A DNA stretch of 64,000 bases from VXPW01 sp965115815. GTDB taxonomy: Bacteria; Pseudomonadota; Alphaproteobacteria; TMED109. The notes below the pieces were generated by a model, which did not search any database, was not told the origin of the DNA, and saw nothing but the letters and a program-made list of their open reading frames with translations. The translations under genes were made by a program, and so were the position numbers. Location: contig OZ220465.1 in NCBI GenBank assembly GCA_965115815.1, forward strand, positions 124,001 to 188,000, given 5' to 3'. Below are positions 26,369-35,350 of this stretch, piece after piece. Position 1 is the stretch's first letter. The number at the start of each line of letters is the position of its first letter.

Positions 26369-28181
26369 GTGCCCGCACCGAAAATGGTCATTTTGGCGGC
26401 CCTTCCGGCGAAATTTCGGGTTGGACCCACCCTCCGGGGCCTCCGGTCGCTCCGTTTCCAAGGGATTCCTGCCGATTCGCAGCGGCATCCGGGCCCTTCC
26501 CACCCAGAATCCGGACGCCAGGGCGAGCGGTTCCGTTCCCGCTCACGGCGGGCTTCGCGGACGGGGTGGAGGGGCGCCGCCGTCAGGCGGCGCGTCTTCG
26601 TCGTCGTCGGGCTTGGGCTCGGGCCTGTCTCTGCAGCAGCAACCCGATGCGGTGGACATTGAAGGCCACCATGGAGAGCGCCACCATCCGCGCAAAACCC
26701 TCCGCCCCATACGACAGGACCCGGTCCATGCCGCGCTGCTCGAGATTATTGATGGCGGACTCCACGGCCGGATGCTGCCGGCGCATCTCCCGGAACGTCG
26801 GGTCGGCGGCCCGTTTCCGGTCGGCCGGACCGAGCTTTCCCTTCTTCGGCAGCACGTTGTGATCCAGCAGTTCGTCCAGTGCGATCCGGTTGGAGGGACT
26901 GTGGAACCCCCGATCGAAGCTGCACAGGCGGAGGTCGGGGAAGCGGGCCTGCGCTTCCCGGATCATGGGTACGGCATGATCCACGTCTCCGCCTTCCCAC
27001 AGGATCCGGGAGTGTAGGAGGAAGCCGTGCTGGTCCTCCAGCACGGCCACCGGCACTCCGAGTTCCACCGGAACCCCGGCCTTGCCCTTCACACACCAGC
27101 GCGTGTGCTCCTCGAAGATCGAAAACACCTTCTCTTCCTGCGGGATCTTCTCGCCTTTCAGCAGGCGGCGGTCCACTTGGTCGAGCTGCCTCCGGGCATG
27201 CTTGAGGTACGACTCGATCCGGAGAATCCTGGGGGCTCCGACGCCTTGCTCTCGAAGCGCAGGAACCGTCGCTTCCGCCCGTCGGACCTCCTCCCAGCAG
27301 GCGTCGAGGTACGCCTGGATCGGCCCCGGACGGGCCCGCCGGGTCCGCCGAACCTTCTGAAAGAGCCGCTGCAGCCTCCGGCTCCGATGCCGCCACTGCC
27401 GCCATCCGGACACCCCCGCCCGCAGGGCTGAGCGGCCCGTCTCGCGCACCAGGCAACGCATCGCATCCCACAGCAGGTTGACATCCGTCGGGAAGTGCAC
27501 ATCCGTCTTCACCACGAACGAATCACAGCGGCCCCGCAGGGGCTCCTTCGACGGGCGACCGCCCGGGCCGCTCTTCCGCTTCCGCTTCCGCACCAGCGCA
27601 TGGCCGCTCTCCGCGATCAGCTGCAACACCTCCCCCAGCACGTCCGGCGTCAGCAGGCTCACGTTGTGTACCACCGTGGGATACCGGTACCGGGTCTCGT
27701 CCCAGAAGCCGGAGTGTCCCAGAAACTTCCGAACGGTATGGTGTTGGTTCACCAGCTCGTGCAGACGATCGAAGTCACACCCCAGGACCTGCTTCAGGAG
27801 ACCCATCACGAGGATCCTCCACAGCTCCATGCCGGGACGCCCTTTCGTGTGGGACACCTCGGGAAGGATCCCCTGCTCCAGGATCTCGAACAACCGGGCA
27901 CGAACCGACCGGTCGGCATACACGTGCCGAAGCCCGAGCAGCAGCGGCGGAATGTCATCCCGCGAGTTCTCGTCGATCTCGATCTCCTCGATCGCAACCT
28001 GACCCAATTCCATCTGCAGGCGAATGACGTTTCGCATGGCAATTCTCGCGAAGATTCCCGAAAATCCGGCCGATTCTCGACCTCATCGGCCGATTCCCGC
28101 ATCAAAGCGGGATTCTTCGTCCCCTCTATATCACGATTCCACTTTCAGAGTCAAACCATTGTACTTTTTCGGTGCGGGCAC
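26369..28181 (-). mobile_element. ISNCY-family insertion sequence, copy 1 (1,813 bp)
   Basis: Bounded by inverted repeats GTGCCCGCACCGAAAA at 26369 and its complement ending at 28181. The flanking hexamers are TATCTA (left) and TACGTA (right). It carries one intact transposase gene. An equally long, nearly identical copy lies in the opposite orientation at 41086-42898. Its right end is separated by only TACGTA from the left end of a related, divergent element. Confidence 0.85.
26583..28037 (-). CDS. ISNCY-family transposase, intact
   Basis: The 484-residue protein begins MRNVIRLQMELGQVAIEEIE. It has the family landmarks GRPGMELWRILVMGLLKQ, RGRCDSFVVKTDVHFPTD (catalytic Asp region), SYLKHARRQLDQVDRRLLKG, a central VPVELGVPVAVLEDQHGFLL block, LRLCSFDRGFHSPSNR (second acidic site) and a strongly basic C-terminus rich in Arg. 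It catalyses transposition of the surrounding element and possibly of related elements with similar ends. It differs from the copy at 41230 by only a couple of residues that I can see (for example Trp versus Gly in GVSGxRQW). No frameshift. Confidence 0.88.
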   Translation of the reverse strand: MRNVIRLQMELGQVAIEEIEIDENSRDDIPPLLLGLRHVYADRSVRARLFEILEQGILPEVSHTKGRPGMELWRILVMGLLKQVLGCDFDRLHELVNQHHTVRKFLGHSGFWDETRYRYPTVVHNVSLLTPDVLGEVLQLIAESGHALVRKRKRKSGPGGRPSKEPLRGRCDSFVVKTDVHFPTDVNLLWDAMRCLVRETGRSALRAGVSGWRQWRHRSRRLQRLFQKVRRTRRARPGPIQAYLDACWEEVRRAEATVPALREQGVGAPRILRIESYLKHARRQLDQVDRRLLKGEKIPQEEKVFSIFEEHTRWCVKGKAGVPVELGVPVAVLEDQHGFLLHSRILWEGGDVDHAVPMIREAQARFPDLRLCSFDRGFHSPSNRIALDELLDHNVLPKKGKLGPADRKRAADPTFREMRRQHPAVESAINNLEQRGMDRVLSYGAEGFARMVALSMVAFNVHRIGLLLQRQARAQARRRRRRAA

Positions 28182-28187
28182 TACGTA

Positions 28188-30022
28188 GTGCCCGCCCGAA
28201 AATGCCCCTTTCGGAGGGTCTTCCGGCGCAATTGCGAGTTGGGACCCTCCCTCGGTGCCCCGTCCGCTCGGTTTCCGGGGGGATTTCTGCCGATGGGCAG
28301 CGGCATCCGGGCTTGTCCCGCCGCGAATCCGGCGGCCGGGGCGAGCGGCTCCGTTCCCGCCTCCGGCGGGCTTCGCGGATGGGGTGGAAGGAAGCCGCCG
28401 TCAGGCGGCGCGTCTTCGTCGTCGTTGGGCCCGGGCCCGGGCCTGCCGGTGCAGCAGCAGCCCGATTCGGTGGACGTTGAAGGCGGTCACGGACCGTGCC
28501 ACCCTCCGGGCAAACCCGTCCGCCCCCTACGACAGGACCCGGTCCATGCCGCGTGGCTCGAGGTTGTGGATCGCGGACTCCACGGCCGGATGCTGCCGAC
28601 GCATCTTCCGGAACGTCGGATCGGCTTCCCGTTTCCGGTCCGCCTGACCGAGCGTTCCCTTCTTCGGCAGCATGTTGTGCTCCAGCAGCTCGTCCAGGGT
28701 GATCCGGTTGGAGGGGCTGGGAAAGCCCCGATCGAAACTGCACAGGCAGAGGTCGGGGAAGCGAGCCTGGGCTTCTCGGATCATGGGCACGGCAGGATCC
28801 ACGTCTCCGCCTTCCCACAGGACCCGAGGGTGCAGGAGGAAGCCGTGCTGATCCTCCAGCACGGCCACCGGCACTCCGAGTTCCACCGGCACCCCGGCCT
28901 TGCCCTTCACGCACCAGCGTGTGTGCTCTTCGAAGATCGAAACCACCTTCTCGCTCTGCGGAATCTTCTCGCCCTTCCGCAGACGGCGATCCACCTGGTG
29001 GATCTGCCGGCGGGCATGCTTGAGGTACGACTCGACCGAACGCACCGTGGGGATCGGGACGCCTCGCTCCCGAAGCACCGGTACCGTCTCTTCCGCCCGC
29101 CGGACCCACGCCCGGCTGGCGTCGAGATACGCCTTGACCGGCTCCGGACGGGCCCGTCGGGTCTGCCGAACCTGCGGGAAAGGCTGCTGCAGTTTCCGGC
29201 TCCCATGCTGCCACTGCCGCCATCCGGACACCCCCAAGCGTACGGCGGCGCGACCCGGATCCCGCACCCGGCAACGCATCGCATCCCACAACCGGTGGAC
29301 ATCTGTCGGGGAGTGCACATCCGCCTTCACCACGAACGAATCGCAGCGGCCCCGCAGGGGGTCGTCCGACCGACGGCGGCCCCGGTCGTCCGTGCCGTCC
29401 GCGCCGTCCTTCCGCTTCCGTGTCCGCTTCCGTACCCTCGCATGGCCTTTCTCCGCGATCCGCTGCGACACCTTCCCCAGCACTTCCGGTGTCCGCAGGC
29501 TCACGTGGTCCACCCTCGTCGGATATCCGTACCGGGTGTGATCCCAGATGTCGGTGTGCCCCAGAAACTTCCGAACCGTCCTGTGCTCGTTCACCCGCTC
29601 GTGCATGGGATCGAAGTCCTAGCCCAAACCCTGCTTCAGGAGACCCATCACCAGGATCTTCCACAACTCCATGCCGGGACGCCCTCGCAGGCGGGATCCC
29701 TCGGGAAGGATCCCCTCCTCCAGAATCTCGAACCACCGGACCCGGGTCGACCGGTCGGCATACACGTACTGAAGGCCACGCAGCAGCGGCGGAATGTCCT
29801 CCCGCGAGTGTACGTTGATCTCGATCTCCTCGATCGCAACCTGGCCCCATTCCAGCTGAGGACGGACGACCTCCCGCATGGCCATTCTCCCGAAGATTCC
29901 CGAATCCCGCGCGATGTTCCGGCCCCAGCGGCCGATTCCCGCCCCACAGAGGGATTCTTCACCCCTTCAATAGCACACTTCTATCACTGGAGTCAACTGG
30001 TTGTACTTTTTCGGGCGGGCAC
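28188..30022 (-). mobile_element. Divergent ISNCY-family element (1,835 bp)
   Basis: The ends are GTGCCCGCCCGAAAATG at 28188 and the complement of GTGCCCGCCCGAAAAAG ending at 30022. It is related to, but clearly different from, the two 1,813-bp elements. The left end abuts copy 1 with a 6-bp TACGTA spacer. Its closest relative here is the degenerate copy at 9773-11397, with which it shares an amber codon. Confidence 0.82.
28401..29885 (-). pseudogene. ISNCY-family transposase with two amber codons
   Basis: Reading from 29885 (MAMREVVRPQLEWGQ) the frame meets TAG right after LLKQGLG, at about residue 89. It continues in the same frame from DFDPMHERVNEHRTV to MDRVLS, where a second TAG replaces the Tyr of the intact SYGA. 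It then runs to the basic C-terminus ending at 28401. No frameshift is needed; only the two nonsense codons inactivate it. The first is shared with the copy at 9773-11397, so it arose before these copies separated. Confidence 0.8.
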
Positions 30023-30188
30023 CAACTATGGGCGACAATCCGAAGTCCACCGTCGCACGGTGCGTTCGCGCCGCCAGACCGCGCGAGAAGCGCTACGACC
30101 GACATCCACAGTGATACCATCCCCGGCCTGCTTCTGCGCGTCTTCCCCCGGGCGCGCGCAACTTTGCCTTCGATCGCATGGACGCAAC

Positions 30189-30212
30189 GCAGGGCCGCGG
30201 TGGCGGCCCTGC
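30189..30212 (-). terminator. Perfect 10-bp hairpin downstream of the RTX gene
   Basis: GCAGGGCCGC and GCGGCCCTGC pair around a GGTG loop, 12 bases beyond the RTX stop codon. The minus-strand sequence after it is not T-rich, so it could be a terminator or an mRNA 3' stabiliser. Confidence 0.5.
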
Positions 30213-30224
30213 GCGCGAAACGCA

Positions 30225-32687
30225 TCACAAGAAGTCGAAGTGTTCGGCTTCGAGTGCCTGCAGGCTGGTCGTGACGGTCAGGGTGTCGGCGCTGCCGTCA
30301 CCGAAGGAGATCGTGAAACCGCCTTCCGTGGAATCAACGGTGATGTCGCCGAACGCGTTGACCCCATCAATGTTCCTCAACGCGATGGTGTCCCCCGCAG
30401 CGAAGTCCAAGATGGTGTCATCGCCCCTTCCGTTGTAGAGGAAGGTGTCGTTGCCGGCTCCGCCGGTCAGCGTGTCGTTGCCGGCGCCACCCTGGAGCCA
30501 GTCGTCGCCGTCGCCGCCGGTCAGCGTGTCGTTGCCGGCGCTGCCAAACAGCTTGTCATTGTCATCGCCGCCCGTCAGCGTATCATCGCCCGCGCCGCCA
30601 TTGAGCCTGTCGTTGCCGGCGCCTCCGTTCAGAACGTCATCGCCCGCGCCGCCGCGGAGCGTGTCGGCGCCGGCATCGCCATTGATCGTGTCGGCGCCTG
30701 AGAGCCCGGCCAGCCAGTCGTCGCCGGCACCGCCATTGATCGTGTCGTCGCCCTTGAACGTCCTCACGCGGTCGTTGCCGGCGCCTCCGTTGATCGTGTC
30801 GTTGCCGTCGCCGCCGTGGAGCTTGTCGTCGGCCGACGTGCCCGTCTTCGACACTGGGGTAGTGGTGCGTGCAACGTCGTCGGGGGAGACAATCTCGACA
30901 TCATTCGCGTCGAAGCCAGAGACCACGCCGGTGAGCGTGATCGTACCCTCGTTCTCGCCACGACCGTAGATGATGACGGTCCGGTTTTCAGTAAGGTGGA
31001 CAGCGACATTCAGGTCATCGTACGTGGTCACTCCGGGTACGCCGTCGAACTTGATCTTGTCGCCCTCCTGGAAGTCGATGATCGTGTCGTCGCCGTCCCC
31101 GCCCGTAAACACGAACGTGTCGTTGCCGGTTTTGCCCCATAGCCTGTCGTCGCCGGCGCCGCCATCGAGCGTGTCGTCGCCGTCGCCGCCGACAAGAGTG
31201 TCCTCGCCCGTGCCGCCATACAGGGTGTCGTCGCCGGCTTGGCCATACAGGGTGTCGTCACCTGCCTGGCCATACAGCGTGTCGTCGCCCGCGCCGCCGT
31301 AGAGAGTCTCCCAGCCATTGCCAGTGTTGTCGCCGCCATAGAGCTTGTCGTTGCCCGCGTTGCCATAGAGGGTGTCATCGCCACCGTCGCCATTAAGGGT
31401 GTCGTCGCCTCCGTTGCCCACCAGTTTGTCATCGCCTTCGCCACCACTGATCGTGTCGGCGCCTTCGCCGCCAATCAGCTCGTCGTTGCCCGAGGTGCCC
31501 GTCAGCGTCTTCCCCGGGATCTCGCGCACAAGATTGGAGGCGGGGCGGGGAGCGGGGGCGGCGACAAACGTAACGTCTGCCGTGTCGATATCCCCGATGG
31601 TTGCGCCTGTCAGCGTGATCGTTCCCTGGTCCCCGCTGGCGCCGTAGGTGATGACGACATCGTCGCCAACTTGCTGCACCGTCAGATCATTGAAATCGTC
31701 CACCCCGGGCACGCTGTCGAACTTGATCGTGTCGCCATCCTGGAAATCGGTGATCGTGTCGTCGCCGTCCCCGGCTCTGAACACGAATGTGTCCTCGCCC
31801 GTGCCGCCGGTGAGGGTGTCGTCGCCCGCGCCGCCGGTGAGGGTGTCGTCGCCCGCGCCGCCGATAAGGGTGTCGTCGCCCGTGCCGCCGGTGAGGGTGT
31901 CGTCGCCCGCGCCGCCGGTCAGCTCGTAGTTGCCCGAGGCGTCCGCAAACGCGAAGTCTGCCGAGCCGATATCCCCCAAGCCCAGGCCGTTCAGCGTGAT
32001 CGTGTCCCCGCTGGCCCCGTAGGTGATGACGACTTTGGTGCCGGTCTTATCACCACCGCTGTTGGTAACGTCCTGTTCCTCCACCGTCAGGTCGCTGAAC
32101 TGGCCCACCCCGGCGACGGCGTCGAACTTGATGATGTCGCCGTCCTGGAACCCGCCTATGATGTCGCCGCCGTCTCCGGCTCTGAACACGAACGTGTCGT
32201 CTCCGTCGCCGCCGAACAGAAAGTCGTCGCCCGCGCCGCCGGTGAGGGTGTCATCCCCCGCGCCGCCGATAAGGGTGTCGACGCCCGTGCCGCCATACAG
32301 CGCGTCGTCGCCCGCGCCGCCATTCAGCGTGTCGTCGCCCGCGCCGCCATTCAGCGTGTCGTCGCCCGCGCCGCCGTAGAGCAGGTCGCCTCCCACGCCG
32401 CCGTCGAGGGTGTCGTTGCCGTCGCCGCCATATAGAGTGTCGTCGCCCTCGTCACCATGGAGCGTATCGTCGCCGTTGCCGCCGTCGAGGGTATCGTCGC
32501 CCGCGCCGCCATGGAGCGTATCGTCGCCGCTGACCAGGAAATTCTCATCGTCGCCATTCAGCGTGTCGGCGCCCTTGCCGCCACTCAGCGTGTCGTCGCC
32601 GGCGTTGCCTACCAGCGTGTCGTCGCCGTCGCCGCCGACTTTGGTGTCGTCGCCGGACGTACCGGCCCACGTTATGCCTGTCGTCAT
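30225..32687 (-). CDS. RTX calcium-binding repeat protein (type I secretion substrate)
   Basis: The 820-residue protein is nearly all glycine/aspartate nonapeptide repeats (GGxGxDxLx), expected to form calcium-loaded parallel beta-rolls outside the cell. Repeats lie in four blocks (about residues 1-165, 255-300, 395-530 and 635-770). Each is followed by a module of the type DTFVFRAGDGDDTITDFQDGD plus a beta-rich linker, as in the C-terminal domains of serralysin-like exoproteins. The end, LQALEAEHFDFL, is a hydrophobic tail like an uncleaved type I secretion signal. No catalytic domain is present, so a surface-layer, adhesin or biofilm role is more likely than a toxin. No transporter genes are nearby. 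The start has AAGGAGA 8 bases upstream. Confidence 0.88.
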   Translation of the reverse strand: MTTGITWAGTSGDDTKVGGDGDDTLVGNAGDDTLSGGKGADTLNGDDENFLVSGDDTLHGGAGDDTLDGGNGDDTLHGDEGDDTLYGGDGNDTLDGGVGGDLLYGGAGDDTLNGGAGDDTLNGGAGDDALYGGTGVDTLIGGAGDDTLTGGAGDDFLFGGDGDDTFVFRAGDGGDIIGGFQDGDIIKFDAVAGVGQFSDLTVEEQDVTNSGGDKTGTKVVITYGASGDTITLNGLGLGDIGSADFAFADASGNYELTGGAGDDTLTGGTGDDTLIGGAGDDTLTGGAGDDTLTGGTGEDTFVFRAGDGDDTITDFQDGDTIKFDSVPGVDDFNDLTVQQVGDDVVITYGASGDQGTITLTGATIGDIDTADVTFVAAPAPRPASNLVREIPGKTLTGTSGNDELIGGEGADTISGGEGDDKLVGNGGDDTLNGDGGDDTLYGNAGNDKLYGGDNTGNGWETLYGGAGDDTLYGQAGDDTLYGQAGDDTLYGGTGEDTLVGGDGDDTLDGGAGDDRLWGKTGNDTFVFTGGDGDDTIIDFQEGDKIKFDGVPGVTTYDDLNVAVHLTENRTVIIYGRGENEGTITLTGVVSGFDANDVEIVSPDDVARTTTPVSKTGTSADDKLHGGDGNDTINGGAGNDRVRTFKGDDTINGGAGDDWLAGLSGADTINGDAGADTLRGGAGDDVLNGGAGNDRLNGGAGDDTLTGGDDNDKLFGSAGNDTLTGGDGDDWLQGGAGNDTLTGGAGNDTFLYNGRGDDTILDFAAGDTIALRNIDGVNAFGDITVDSTEGGFTISFGDGSADTLTVTTSLQALEAEHFDFL

Positions 32688-33050
32688 CGTTTCGTCTCCT
32701 TCAGCTCAAGGTAAGTCCATCCGCAACGCTCATTGGCCGACAGGCGTCGGAACCGGCGCCCGTCGGGGCGGTGGGTCACTGCGGATGAAGGATGGAGCCA
32801 CGGCCTCGGGAAGGCCGTGGCAGAAGTCGTGCCGGGTGGAACCGGTCCGGTCGAGAAGCGGTCTTGCCACCGACGCGACGTGCGCACTCCCGCGCACTGC
32901 CCGGCAACCACTGCCCGACAACGTATTCGTCTGCCTGCGCCCGGCGCTCCTCCAGGAGAGGACGCACGGGCGGGGAAGACAGTATCAAAGGGGGAGGGGT
33001 CTCCCAAAGGCGACCAAGCACATCGGCGCCGAAATCCGGCGCATAGAAGA

Positions 33051-33070
33051 GACGCGAGACGCGAGACGCG
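33051..33070. repeat. 7-bp tandem repeat GACGCGA, almost three copies
   Basis: GACGCGA occurs twice in full and a third time as GACGCG. Its function is unknown; it is probably a replication-slippage tract. Confidence 0.6.
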
Positions 33071-33120
33071 TCTACACCAAGATCAAGGCAGGAAGTCAAG
33101 TCCGAAAATACCCGTCGCAA

Positions 33121-33152
33121 CGATCATGCAGAACCACGATCATGCAGAACCA
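33121..33152. repeat. Perfect 16-bp tandem duplication
   Basis: CGATCATGCAGAACCA is repeated twice without mismatch. There is no associated gene. It may be a short duplication scar. Confidence 0.65.
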
Positions 33153-33264
33153 TAGACGGCGCACCGCCGTCATGCAAGCGGAAAATTTGCCCTGTGGCTC
33201 CGGTTCGGCCGCGAGAGATGGTGGTCCAGGCCCGAGCGGTCTCGTGTTCCGGCGCGTTGGGTTG

Positions 33265-33462
33265 TCCGTCTGCCGGGGTCCGGCGTGCCTGATCGGTGCT
33301 GGCGGCAGGCGCGACAGCGTTCCCCGCTGGCAACCGAGGACGCGTCGCCGTCCCGGTCACGTGCCAGCCCGCATCGTCCATGTTCTCGCGGATGAGTTCG
33401 CCCGGATGCGACGGGTTCCGCATCGGGCCGACGCGGTCACCTGCAACATCGTTCATGGTCAT
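33265..33462 (-). pseudogene. HigA-type antitoxin remnant
   Basis: From ATG at 33462 (ribosome-binding site AAAGGG) the frame reads MTMNDVAGDRVGPMRNPSHP and GELIRENMDDAGWHVTGTA. This is the N-terminal part of HigA antitoxins ('HPGE-x-L-x-E'). A one-base shift near 33340 moves the rest of the helix-turn-helix (LGCQRGTLSRL) into another frame. The C-terminus is lost. It follows a HigB C-terminal fragment by 11 bases, keeping the toxin-first order of HigBA. Confidence 0.6.
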
Positions 33463-33473
33463 CGCCCTTTCTG

Positions 33474-33551
33474 TCAGCGAGGGTCGATCAGGTCCACGGC
33501 CTCGCCGTCCTCGAAGCGGAACACCACGCGCCAGTTGCCGTAGATGCGGAC
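33474..33551 (-). pseudogene. HigB-type toxin, C-terminal fragment
   Basis: The last 25 or so codons of a HigB/RelE-like toxin are recognisable: SVRIYGNWRVVFRFEDGEAV followed by DLIDPR and stop. The upstream part (minus-strand 5') is missing; a TAG precedes the fragment. Together with the broken HigA it marks a dead toxin-antitoxin locus, in contrast to the intact pair at 7734-8259. Confidence 0.6.
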
Positions 33552-33868
33552 GCTCTACTGCCCGCACGATCGCCAACGGTACGGGCCGGGCGAATGGCCG
33601 CTGCCGATGAACGAGACTGCGCGCATTGCATCGTCGCTTCGTGCTTCCTGTCGTGCCGCTCGGAAGTCGCGCGGTGGTTCGCAGGACTGACTCTGCAAGT
33701 GCGCGGCGGGCGCTGCCGCTCGAGCGCCATCGGGCTGAATGCCGATGACACAACGGCTTGTTCCGGCGCGGTGGCCCTCACACGGGGGCAACCGGGGGGG
33801 GGTCGTCGCCATGAGCGTCGAGAGGTCCGCCCTGCCGATTCGCGAGGGGACCATGGCGCGCGGCCAAT
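33552..33868. other. No gene recognised
   Basis: About 315 bases between the HigB fragment and the truncated aminomutase gene. It holds short frames without motifs and a run of G near 33796. No feature is supported. Confidence 0.4.
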
Positions 33869-34771
33869 TCACAGGGCGTCCTCGGCCCGCAGCATGCGGA
33901 TCGCATCGCGGACCGCTTCCACCGTCACGTCGACATCGGCGCCCTCCATGACGCCCGACACGTATCCGCCGGGCGATCCGCCCATGGTGACGCCGCCCAG
34001 CATCATGGTGAGATCGAAACGGGTGGCGAGTGGTTTCGGCAGGTACAGGAGATCATCGGGCGCCACGCCGGAACCGTCGAAGGATCCCGGCGCCACGTCG
34101 AGGCGCCGGGGATTGAGAAAGATGTGGAAGGACGAGTGGGTTCCATAGGCGGCCCAGGAGACGCCGGCCTCGCTGACGACGCGGTTGATGCCGTCCCGGA
34201 GCGCGGCCGCCGTGTCGCTGGCGCGCTCGCACATGGCGCCGTCGGCAATCTGGTTCAGGGCGGCGATGCCTGCGGCGGCCGAAACGGGGTTGGCGTTGAA
34301 GGTGCCGAAGTGGTCGACCTTGGTGCGGCCATCCCGTCGCGTGGTCTCGAAATCGAGCATCTCCATGACGTCCCGGCGCCCGGCCACTGCGCCGCCGGGA
34401 AAGCCGCCGGCCAGGATCTTTGCCAGAGCCGTGAGATCGGGCGTGATGCCGAGCGACTCCTGGGCGCCTCCCGGTGACACGCGGAATCCGGTCACCACCT
34501 CATCGAGGATGAGGAGGGCTCCGTGACGTTCCGTCTCGTCGCGCAAGAGCCGGACGAAGTCCGGGTCGACCGGAAGCCGGCCGAACCTGGCCCCTGTCGG
34601 TTCGATGATGGCAGCGGCGATGTCGTCATGGGTGCGGAACGCTTCCCGGAGCGCGGCGCGGTCACCGGAGTCGGCAACGACGAGGTCTTCCTCGATCCCC
34701 GGGACGACGCCCGCTGCATGGGCGCCGCCGCTCGAGATCCGAGCCAAGGCGACATGGTCATCTGGAACTTC
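33869..34771 (-). pseudogene. Glutamate-1-semialdehyde aminomutase-like class III aminotransferase, 5'-truncated
   Basis: The minus-strand frame enters at about 34771 with VPDDHVALARISSGGAHAAG and runs to 33869. It shows the PLP-enzyme core: LLILDEVVTGFRVSPGG (Asp that binds the pyridine nitrogen), DLTALAKILAGGFPGGAVAG (Schiff-base Lys in ALAK) and HFGTFNANPVSAAAGIAAL. The N-terminal 120-150 residues are missing, replaced by an IS5-family fragment that begins at about 34792 and introduces a stop. Relatives are GSA-aminomutase-like enzymes (HemL fold), many outside haem synthesis. It is probably inactive because the substrate-gating N-terminus is lost. Confidence 0.75.
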
Positions 34772-34791
34772 GGGTTAGACAGGAGCCGCCA

Positions 34792-35280
34792 ACTAGTAGT
34801 ACGGAGGGAAAAAGATCAAGGGGAGAAAGCGGCACGCGGTGGTCGATACCCTCGGGTTGCCCTTGGTCCTGCAGGTGCACCCCGCCAACGTGCAGGATCG
34901 GGAGGGTGCGCCGGCGGTCCTCGCCGAACTGCGCACGACCCTGCCGAGCTTGCAGAAGGTCTGGGCAGACGGAGGGTACCGCGGTCCCCAACGGGCCCAA
35001 GCCCGGGCTGCGATGCCGGACGCCCCGGACCTCGAGATCGTGACCAAACCCAAGGAACCGAAGGGTTTCGAGGTGCTTCCGCGACGCTGGATCGTCGAGC
35101 GGTGGTTCGGCTGGCTGGGCCGCTGCCGACGTCGGGCGAAGGACGATGAACGACGGCTGGAGAGCTCGCTGGCAGGGCTGCAACGGCCCGTGATCCGCAT
35201 CCTGGTGCGCCGCCTCGGACGGGCCGAAACCCTCGGCAAAACCGTAACATTCTGATTATATAGAGTTTTAAATCATGCTC
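34792..35280 (+). mobile_element. IS5-family element, 3' half
   Basis: The 3' half of the same element type as at 59537-60492. The transposase frame reads VVDTLGLPLVLQVHPANVQD, VWADGGYRGPQ and RRWIVERWFGWLGR and stops at 35255. The right terminus (complement of GAGCATGATTTAAAACT) is at 35280, followed by TGA. The left side is cut at a TAGTAGTACGG junction, the same short sequence seen, inverted, next to the 5'-internal fragment at 50213-50342. Confidence 0.78.
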
Positions 35281-35350
35281 TGAGGCCGCACCCGGTCCCA
35301 GCCGTGGTATGATGGGCAGGAACTTCAACCTCACGACGAAGGAGACGTCC

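Larger units (their letters stand above)
32688..33264. other. Upstream region of the RTX gene; tandem repeats, no gene seen
   Basis: No supported gene in about 570 bases. Two short tandem repeats are present (33051-33070 and 33121-33152). The RTX promoter should lie in the first 100-200 bases, but no clear -35/-10 pair was identified in this GC-rich sequence. Confidence 0.45.

Noticed and set aside
31239..32435. Long plus-strand ORFs with Val-Val-Ala-Arg-Ala-Ala repeats
   Set aside because: They are the antisense image of the RTX repeats on the minus strand.
30440..32650. Possible CRISPR-like regular repeat pattern
   Set aside because: The periodicity is 27 bases and encodes GGxGxDxLx nonapeptides in one long ORF with a good start, so it is coding RTX repeat DNA.
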